From NCBI GenBank assembly GCA_022376515.1, contig WTXI01000582.1, positions 1-13,714 on the forward strand: a stretch of 13,714 bases of DNA. Direction: 5' to 3'. The DNA comes from Lactifluus volemus. Its lineage: Eukaryota; Basidiomycota; Agaricomycetes; Russulales; Russulaceae. Below the pieces are notes generated by a model that was given only the letters and a program-made list of their open reading frames with translations, made no database searches and was not told the DNA's origin. This document shows, piece by piece, positions 7,004-13,714 of this stretch (position 1 is the first letter of the stretch; every line of letters begins with the position of its first letter). The translations under genes and the position numbers were made by a program.

Positions 7004-10000
7004 ATGGCTCTTCCACAACCGAATACGTATGTCAACGCCTTTCACACCTGATGCCGATGTTCTCGTTAACCATTACTATAGCCCAGATCCTCCAAACTCC
7101 GGAATCGGGTATATCAGTCACTCCATCCTCGCTTTCAATTCTAGTATTTACTCAGATAATTGCCTTTGATTAGTGCGATCAGCGATCAGGCCAGCGAAAT
7201 CCAATCGACTATACCCCAGCTCGAGGTCACTGGTACCTATCTTAGTAATTCTACTCTGATCAGTACTAAATCTCTCCTTCTTGTCAGTCCTAAGGGCGCA
7301 CAATCTTCCTCGTCTTAAAGTCCTCCCGGGTAAAGAGAGGCAGTTTTATGTTACAGTGACCAACGGGAAGAATACGTGGCAGACACGATCGAGGCAGAGC
7401 GTGGCGCAGCACGTGGAATGGAACGAAAAAGTTGATGCATTGTAAGAGCTGCCAGTGTCGGATTTTTATACCCAGGTCCAACTGACTCTCCTGCAGTGCT
7501 TTACCACCACTCTCTAGTATTACAATATCTCTCTATGCGAAGAGGACCGTGCGGACAGACATCCTTATCGGAAGGCAGGAGATCACCTGCGAAGGCTCGA
7601 CGCGGTCCGTCTATTCCTTCGAATCCTTACTCGTGCGCTTGCTGAGCATCGTACATGTAGAACTCGAGATTATTCTCAGTAGTGCTGATGGACATAGAAG
7701 AGAGCCGGCCATACTCCTGTTGACTATCTCCGCGTCGACGAACTCTCTAAATGCGGTAGCCACTAGCCCAAGTCCTACAACGACAGCACTGAGAAATCCT
7801 GGCACTGAAGAAGCTGGTGCACGTCGTGGCGACCTTCCTACCGGGGGTAATACTCCTGTGGGACCAGTACAAGATGGTCACACGGAGATTTCACATACTG
7901 TGGATCGTGCCGAGGAAGCCATGAAAGGTATGGATACGATGACCGCATGGGAGGGTGCCATTGGTGTTATCAAGCAAGTACTCGACACTATCGGTCCAAT
8001 CGCAGATGTATGTCTCATCAAATTTCTCCGTTGCTTTTCTGAGCTAGATTTTGCGCTCAGTTGCTCCCCCATGCACAGCTAGCATGGAAGCTGCTCTCAA
8101 AGATTCCAGAGGTGTGTCTCCGTGCTCTGTTGGAGGATATCGATAGCTCAATATTTTCTGCCGTCAGACTTTGCTACTCCAGTTGAAGCGTGACGACAAC
8201 GTCAGAACATTACTTCAGGCAATCCTGGACGCGTTTGACTTTGCAAAGAAGGCGGACGTTTGAGGAACATGGACCCGGAGTCTACGCAACCAAAGATCCT
8301 GGATGAGATGCTGGAGTGTGTCTCGGAATGTGCCAAATTTATCACATCGTATGCGGAGGATGTGCAAATCGGTACGTCGTCTTGACCTCTTTGTGGTCAT
8401 TGATCATAATAAAGATTTGATTTAGGAAAGCGGACTTTGAAGAATGTTATCCGCCAGGTTGATGCGAGAATTGATGAGTATCGCACAAACCTTGCTCGAC
8501 TGCGAGATAATTTCCTCGCGAGTACTGCCGTCGTCACTGGGATTGCTGTGGCTAGAAGTGTGGTGGCTAGTCTCTAAAGGTGTAATACGATTTGTCGATA
8601 ATCTTCCTGACGAGGGCCACACAGAATTGGACGCAAAAATCAGAGAATTGCCTTACAAAGGAGGCTGGCGATATGGCATGGGAAGCGCTGTCTTCCGGGC
8701 ACACGCGAAGACTTTTTGGATCATATCGTCAAGTGGGTCGAGAGTCCTGAATCTCAACGTGGGCTCGTGCTCCTCGGCCAAGCAGGCACAGGAAAGTCTT
8801 CAATCGCACATGAGGTCGCACGTATATTCCAGAATAAGTGCCTCTGCATTTACTTCGCGTTTTTGCGGAAAGAGGGATCCAAAGATGAAGCTTACCAGCT
8901 GTTCACGACACTCGCTCGCGATCTCTCCGATCGCTATCATCCGTTCAAATTAGCGCTCGGGAGGTACTGAAGAATGATCCGTCTCTTCGTAGTACTCCAC
9001 ATTATCGCACACTTTCGAATCCCTTCTCCTCGAGCCAGTCAAAACATTCAGTTCACCGACCCAATCCTTATTGTGATCGATGCGTTGGACGAGAGTGGCG
9101 ATGCATCGGTCAAGTCGGGTTGCACAAGTTTCTAGCTCAACATCTGTTCGAGTTGCCATCCAATTTCCGTATCCTCATCACCTCGAGGCCGGAGAACGGC
9201 GTCGAACATGCGTTCTGTAATGCGTTGTCCGTACGCACCCTCTATATGGATGATCACAAACTGGCCGCAAAACGGAGCAAGATATTGGGTTATATCTCCG
9301 GAGCGAACTCCCTTTGGTCTGTTCGAACGACATGGTGTTGAACTCGCAAAGGCAGCGGAAGGATTGTTTCAGTGGGCAGCCGTTGCTTCCGGGCTAATAA
9401 ACAATCCTCCTCCTAGCTTTGGGTTTAGCAAGAAGCAGGTGATACAGCGTCTGTTGGGGCACTCTCGAGGTCGGGATGGGCAAGATCCTTTGGACCAGCT
9501 ATATGGAGAAGTTCTGGAAGGGTACTTCAAGCCGGTTGCGCACAGATCCTATTTCGTTCCGTGATGGGGCAGCTTTTTGCTGCTCTCGTTCCCTTTCCAT
9601 CCGCACTTTGACTATCTGCGACGATATGCACCCCAGGATGACCCCGAGACCCTGACCCCGAGGATTCGGAATGCGTTGTGAGATGCTCCGTCACCTTGGC
9701 TCACTTCTCAGTAACGTGACCTCATCCGACGATACCCTCCCATCATCCCTCTCCACACCTCATTTCGTGACTTCCTGGCCGATGAGAAGAGTGGGGTATT
9801 TCACATCGACCTTGGCAGGGCTCACCGTCAGCTGGCACATTCCTGTCTTGGATTAATGCTGAATGACCTCAAGTTCAACATTTGCAAACTCGAATCGTCA
9901 TACGTTGCCAACAGGGACGTGCCAGATCTGGAATCTCGAATTGCAAATATGTTCCACCTGCTCTATCGTATGGCTGCGTTTTTTGGGGGGATCATTTAGA

Positions 10001-12551
10001 ACGTCTTGGTATTGAACAGGACTGTTTCCAAAACTTCGATTGCTGTTCGAGACAAGGTTTCTCTTTTGGCTGGAGTGCTTAGCATCAAGAACAGTGTCGG
10101 TCTTGCATCACGAGCATTGGCATCTCTGAACACATGGTTGCGGTCTGATCAGCAGAAGGTAGGCGCTCTTATCATGTTATAGGACATGTAGTAACTATTG
10201 GGCAATTTCAGCAATCATTCCAATCAGAGTTGAAATCTGTTGCATTAGTGGATGATGCGTTCGCGTTTGTGCGATATTTCGGATGGCGATATCAAGAAGC
10301 GTCCCGCATATATATATATCTGCTCTCCCTTTTGCGCCATCCTCTTCCCGTGTCGTCGAGCACCACCTTCACCTATTCCCCCACACATTTTCTTTGAGAC
10401 GCGGACGGTTGTCCGATTGGCCAGCATTGGAAATGACGATTCAAGCACATGACGGACCAGTCGAGTCTGTTGTATTCTCCCCAGATGGGCAGCGGATCGC
10501 ATCAGCCTCGCGAGATCGCACGATTCGGGTGTGGGATGCTACGACGGGGGAAGTTGTAGCGGGACCGTTTACTGGACACACCAAAGATGTCTTCTCTGTC
10601 GCATTCTCGCCTGACGGGAAACGCATCGCATCGGCCTCGGAGGACTGCACGATTTGCGTGTGGGATGCTGCAACAGGAGAGGTCGTAGTGGGACCATTCA
10701 CTGGACACACGGATTGGGTCAGATGCGTTGCATTCTCACCGAACGGGCAATACATCGCCTCAGCCTCGGACGATCGCACGATTCGTGTTTGGGATGCCGC
10801 AACTGGAGAGGTCATAGCAGGCCCGTTTATGGACACACGACGGGTCTTCTTTGTTACATTCTCACCAGACGGGAAACGTATCGCCTCTGCCTCTGAGATT
10901 GCACGATTCGCATGTGGGATGCTGCAACCGGAGAGGTCGTAGCGGGCCCGTATACTGGACACACCGAACGGGTCAGGTGTGTTGCATTCTCACCAGACGG
11001 GAAGCACGTCGCTTCGGCCTCGACGATCGCACGATTCGTGTGTGGGATGCCGCAACAGGAAAGGTGGTAGCCGGCCCATTTACTGGACACACCGAGCCAT
11101 CTACTCTATTGCATTCTCGCCGGACGGGAAACGCATCACCTCAGCTCGCTCGATCGCACGATTTGCGTGTGGGATTCCGAACAGGTCAGATCGTAGCAGG
11201 CCCATTTACTGGACACACATCTTCCATATTTTCTATTTCAGTCTCACCTGACGGGCAGCGCATTGCCTCGGCCTCGGATGATCGCACGGTTTGCGTGTGG
11301 CATCCCAGAAAAGGAGTGGCAGGGGCCTCGTTTACCGGACATACCCAATCGATCTTTTCTGTTGCACTCTCACCAGATGGGCAACGGATAGCCTCGGCCT
11401 CTGCAGATTGCACAATTTGTGTGTGGGATGCCACAACAGGAGAGGTCATAGCAGGTCCGTTTACTGGTCACACGATTGGGTTCTTGTTGCGTTCTCGCCT
11501 GAAGGGCAGCGGATCGCCTCGGCCTCGCGAGATCGCACGATTCGTGTGTGGGATACTGCGACAGGAAATGTTATAGCGGGCCCGTTTACTGGACATACGA
11601 TGATGTCTACTCTGTTGCATTCTCGCCGGACGGACAACGCATCGCGTCGGCCTCGGAGATCGCACGGTTCGCGTGTGGGATGCCAGACGGAGAGGTTGTA
11701 GTGGGCCCGTGTACTGGACACACTGAGCGGTCCTCTGTTGCATTCTCGCCGGACGGGAAGCGCATTGCCTCTGCCTCGAGTGACTGCACGATTCGAGTAT
11801 GGGATGCTGCGACAGGGGAGGTCGTAGCGGGCCCTTTTAATGGTCACACTCAGTTCATCATCTGTCGCGTTTTCACCGGACGGGCAGCGAATCGCCTCAG
11901 CCTCGGGAGATCACACGATTCGTGTGTGGGATTCTGTGACAGGACAAGAAGTAGTAGGCCCCGCTCCTGACACGCCGAACGTTAACTGTGTTGCACTCTC
12001 ACCGGATGGGCGGCGCATTGCATCGGCCTCGAACGATCGCACGATTCGCTGTGGGATTCTGCTACAGGTGTGGCCGTAGCGGCGCCGTTTATTGGACACA
12101 CTGAATGGGTCAACTCGGTTGCATTCTCACAGACGGGCAGCGGATCATTTCGGGCTCGGGAGATAGCACGATTCGCATGTGGGATGCCACAACAGGACAT
12201 GATATTGTGGGCTCGTCTACCGGACTCACCCAATCGACTAACTCTGGTGCGTCCACTTTGGATGGGCATCCTATCACCTCGACCTTACGAGATCACACAA
12301 TTCATATAGGGAAGCTCAGTGCAGAAGATATTGAGAAGATCACTTTATGGAGAAGTTCCCGGTCAATAGTGATGGATGGATGTATGGGGAAGATGAAGAA
12401 CTCCTTTTATGGATTCCCCCCATTCACCGACCATACCTTCATAAGCTAACACAGTCTGGGTTGGTGGCAAAGACAGAACAGAGGTAGATCTCTCAAATTT
12501 GTGTATGGATCAAATTGGACTATGGTATACGTTCACAGTTCATCTAAATAG
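7004..12551 (+). CDS. Gene B: C2 - helical - NACHT - WD40(x14) NLR-like (STAND) protein
   Basis: This is a fungal NLR-type signalling ATPase, presumably cytoplasmic: the WD40 part senses a ligand, NACHT binds and hydrolyses nucleotide and drives assembly, and the N-terminus is the effector. I chose ATG 7004 (context CTACGATGG) because it links in frame, through three small introns, to the C2-like strand [20 protein letters not shown]. Further introns join the helical region, NACHT (Walker [10 protein letters not shown] at 8776-8802; Walker [12 protein letters not shown] at 9064-9096; LITSRPENG after it), [11 protein letters not shown] (about 9364), a long helical stretch, the [12 protein letters not shown] linker and 14 WD40 repeats. 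The tail ends with TAG at 12549-12551. Product length would be about 1,700 residues, typical of the family. Frame breaks occur near 8260, 8574, 8677, 8959, 9018, 9119, 9276, 9315, 9550-9670 and 9945-10060, and in several WD40 units. All look like single-base changes, so read error is the likeliest cause. Family call very firm; exon 1 less so. Confidence 0.9.
7027..7081 (+). other. Inferred intron 1 of gene B (55 bp)
   Basis: GTATGT donor, TTAAC near the 3' side and TAG acceptor. It joins MALPQPNT to PDPPNSGIG in frame. The short exons on either side make this less certain than the later introns. Confidence 0.5.
7109..7173 (+). other. Inferred intron 2 of gene B (65 bp)
   Basis: GTATAT donor and TAG acceptor at 7171-7173. 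Of the acceptors tried (7144, 7155, 7173), only this one keeps the frame open, giving [19 protein letters not shown]. Confidence 0.5.
7233..7287 (+). other. Inferred intron 3 of gene B (55 bp)
   Basis: GTACCT donor, TACTAAA branch-like site and a pyrimidine tract ending in TTGTCAG. Splicing joins QLEVT to [10 protein letters not shown], a continuous first C2 strand, which strongly supports the junction. Confidence 0.75.
7442..7496 (+). other. Inferred intron 4 of gene B (55 bp)
   Basis: GTAAGA donor, ACTGACT branch-like site and CTGCAG acceptor. It joins VEWNEKVDA to [17 protein letters not shown] in frame, matching C2 strand spacing. Confidence 0.85.
8008..8060 (+). other. Inferred intron 5 of gene B (53 bp)
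   Basis: GTATGT donor, GAGCTAGAT region and CTCAG acceptor. It joins TIGPIAD to [17 protein letters not shown]. Confidence 0.88.
8112..8167 (+). other. Inferred intron 6 of gene B (56 bp)
   Basis: GTGTGT donor and CGTCAG acceptor. It joins KLLSKIPE to [17 protein letters not shown] in frame. Confidence 0.85.
8372..8425 (+). other. Inferred intron 7 of gene B (54 bp)
   Basis: GTACGT donor and TTTAG acceptor. It joins [10 protein letters not shown] to [19 protein letters not shown]. Confidence 0.85.
8716..9420 (+). other. NACHT nucleoside-triphosphatase domain of gene B
   Basis: [20 protein letters not shown] leads into Walker [30 protein letters not shown], then Walker [14 protein letters not shown] (with the DALDE of NACHT) and [17 protein letters not shown] (sensor-like) follow, then [11 protein letters not shown] and [18 protein letters not shown]. 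All catalytic motifs are present, so the encoded ATPase looks intact apart from indels in the read. Confidence 0.92.
10159..10211 (+). other. Inferred intron 8 of gene B (53 bp)
   Basis: GTAGGC donor, TAGTAACTAT branch-like site and TTTCAG acceptor. It joins [11 protein letters not shown] to [19 protein letters not shown]. The duplicated segment seen at position 1 begins two bases after this acceptor. Confidence 0.8.
10448..12224 (+). repeat. WD40 repeat array of gene B, 14 units of about 129 bp
   Basis: Fourteen units of 43 codons (unit 7, at 11214-11339, has 42). Units 1-3 and 7-8 read without a break; others need one-base corrections. Residues 3-6, 22, 24 and 27 of each unit vary (for example KDVF, DWVR, ERVR, SSIF, EWVN at 3-6) while the framework is nearly constant. 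A degenerate fifteenth unit ([20 protein letters not shown]) follows. Two seven-bladed propellers are the natural fold. Confidence 0.92.
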
Positions 12552-12660
12552 AGTCACATGTATATATGCAAACTCCGATTAGTGAATCCTTCGAATTCAG
12601 TTAGCGCCACCGAGTCTGTCTGAGGATGAATAGAGCAGTCCAGAAATCAAGCTATGAGAG

Positions 12661-12680
12661 CGTGTATCGTGTATCGTGTA
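12661..12680. repeat. Short tandem repeat (CGTGTAT, nearly three copies)
   Basis: Three successive copies, the last one base short. Copy 1 has a single diverged unit at the matching place, so the expansion happened after the duplication or was lost there. Confidence 0.7.
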
Positions 12681-12766
12681 GGAGTCGGTATGACAGCTGC
12701 AATTTGTATTTGGATGACATGACGATAACATCAAATGAGTGGCTAGAGAAACGGAAGGTAAGGGTG

Positions 12767-13210
12767 TAAAATCGCGTTTGCAACTCCGAGGTTATAATGG
12801 GCACGCGAGGCGAAAACGAGAGGTAACGAGGGATAGTAAGATCACACGAAGTTGGGGGACAAAGTGGGCAATCAATTGATGCCCTTACGACTGTCAATGG
12901 GTACTAGGCTACTGTACAAAATATCATATGCTACTGCCCGAAATTGGCCGCTCGATCGGCCTGGGGTGACTACTGCATCACCTGCGAAATGAGACTGAGA
13001 CACTAAATAAAAAAGGATCTTGAAGGGATTATCATGATTACCGGCCGTGAGCGATCGCCCCCAACGGGGAGCGCCCGTTATCCGCGTCGGGTTACCCTCG
13101 GGCGCCTTTGACATCGGCCGTCCCTTCCTCGAGCCCCTGCTCGCTCTGCGCATCGTCTTCTCCATCATCGGTACCCAACAGCCTTTCCCACTCCGCTATA
13201 ACATTCCAGC
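12767..13210. mobile_element. 444-bp insertion in the 3' flank of gene B, flanked by AGGGTG direct repeats
   Basis: Copy 1 reads GGTAAGGGTGACCACAG without interruption (about 3210-3226). Copy 2 has AGGGTG at 12761-12766, then 444 unrelated bases, then AGGGTG again at 13211-13216 followed by ACCACAG. This filled/empty site pair with a 6-bp direct repeat is typical of target-site duplication. If the element is read as starting TGTAAAA (12765) and ending CCAGCA (13211), it has the TG...CA ends of a solo LTR but a shorter duplication. No coding family is recognised. A GC-rich part contains the hairpin AACGGGGAGCGCCCGTT at 13063-13079. Deletion between direct repeats in copy 1 is the alternative. 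Confidence 0.6.
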
Positions 13211-13216
13211 AGGGTG

Positions 13217-13714
13217 ACCACAGACGAAATGAGAGTGGTGGTGGCACCACACACCTAGCGCTCCTCTCCCTCCTACACCTTCACAGAGCCAATGGTTACA
13301 CTCCCTAAAGTCTTGAAAACCCTGTCAAGATCCTCCCATGTTTCTGAGAACGCGTCTTCACTGAGGTACCAGTGAATGAAAACCTGCTCTGAGTATAGCC
13401 ACTGCCCAGTTGGGACCACTCGTCAGAAATGAAAGCTTTATTGGACAGCAAGCAGACTCTGCTAACCATGCGGATGGAATATATGCGGATGGTTTGAGGG
13501 CCATGTGAATCTTGAGGCTCGTGATAAGTTGACGAACCGGAGGGCGCGGCGGTGTCTTGAGATGGAGATGGCTAATGGGGATCTAAGTGGAAAGTGGATC
13601 ACGGGTATATGCGTTGAAATGTGGTGTGTGAGGTCACGGTATTGATTGGTGAAGGCACTGGAGGCCATCGCAGTTATTCTCCGATCGTGGTTGAGAAGTT
13701 GCGAAGAAACCCAA
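13217..13714. other. Non-coding flank, right end of window
   Basis: No gene is seen. Up to about 13638 it matches copy 1. The last roughly 75 bases are unique to this side and mark the right edge of the duplicated unit. Confidence 0.5.

Larger units (their letters stand above)
7214..7745 (+). other. C2-like domain of gene B
   Basis: After splicing, a beta-rich module reads [66 protein letters not shown] and [10 protein letters not shown]. The order (first strand plus asset-like NLP, WNE box, LY-K, D-LIG) is that of C2 domains, which bind membrane lipid, often with calcium. The usual calcium-binding aspartates are mostly not visible (LPGKERQF where DPY is common), so calcium-independent membrane or protein binding is more likely. 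Confidence 0.65.
7950..8575 (+). other. Helical N-terminal region between C2 and NACHT
   Basis: Four coding pieces, split by introns 5-7, give an all-helical stretch: [88 protein letters not shown]. Comparable stretches precede NACHT in many Agaricomycete NLRs and may be related to HeLo/goodbye/MLKL-type bundles, which can act on membranes. That relation is inferred from layout only. Confidence 0.55.
10214..13638. repeat. Segmental duplication, copy 2 (3' half of gene B plus 3' flank)
   Basis: Counterpart of 1-3624 in direct orientation. It differs by scattered substitutions and indels, by lack of the 74-bp insert and of the block at 2478-3072, and by its own 444-bp insert at 12767-13210. 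Similarity ends near GTGTGTGAGGTCACG, at about 13638. The repeat period is about 10.2 kb. Confidence 0.9.

Noticed and set aside
6786..7169. A 127-residue open frame just before gene B
   Set aside because: It crosses the inferred exons 1-2 and introns of gene B, its first half is Cys-rich low-complexity with no motif, and a spliced model explains the region better.
7549..8082. A free-standing 177-residue gene starting at 7549
   Set aside because: The start would be GTG. The frame continues upstream through a good intron acceptor at 7496, and its 3' end runs into intron 5. It is an internal part of gene B.
10441..10962. Long minus-strand open frame (173 residues) opposite the WD40 array, with similar ones over gene A
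   Set aside because: These are shadow frames produced by the repeated codon pattern of the plus-strand WD40 units. They repeat with the same 129-bp period and have no family features.
13040..13110. GC-rich, hairpin-forming segment as a tRNA or other structured RNA
   Set aside because: No tRNA T-loop or anticodon arm can be placed. The hairpin is short (6-bp stem) and lies inside the 444-bp insertion.

Overview
This window looks like nuclear DNA of a filamentous basidiomycete (Agaricomycetes). Short GT-AG introns of about 53-65 bp, a Ty1/copia retrotransposon remnant and a large NLR-like (STAND) gene with a NACHT domain and WD40 repeats all point there. I cannot name the genus.

Layout. Positions 1-2397 hold the 3' end (WD40 repeats and tail) of a first NLR-like gene, A, whose 5' part lies left of the window. 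Positions 2398-3624 are its 3' flank, including a block of about 600 bp with a possible minus-strand gene piece. Positions 3625-4437 show no gene. Positions 4438-5445 hold a decayed copia reverse transcriptase/RNase H piece on the minus strand. Positions 5446-7003 are mostly non-coding, with one weak Cys-rich small-gene candidate at 6170-6505 and a cluster of CACTGGC/GCCAGTG heptamers just before gene B. Gene B (7004-12551) can be followed from start to stop. It has eight inferred introns and encodes, in order, a C2-like domain, a helical N-terminal region, NACHT with Walker A and B, a long helical region, 14 WD40 repeats and a conserved C-terminal tail. Positions 12552-13714 are its 3' flank.

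Main structural result. Positions 1-3624 and 10214-13638 are two copies of one segment, in direct orientation about 10.2 kb apart. Genes A and B are therefore tandem NLR paralogs. Their 14 WD40 repeats match one-to-one in order, so the array reached 14 units (two seven-bladed propellers' worth) before the gene duplicated. The repeats are nearly identical to each other and vary at a few surface positions, the pattern seen in fungal non-self recognition NLRs.

Quality caveat. Single-base indels, mostly losses, break the reading frame every one to two hundred bases, at different places in A and B, and also in the NACHT part. In the frames I followed, stops arise from frame changes rather than nonsense substitutions. 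Uncorrected sequencing or assembly error is the simplest explanation, with true pseudogenisation as the alternative. The gene models below are therefore spliced and shift-corrected by eye.
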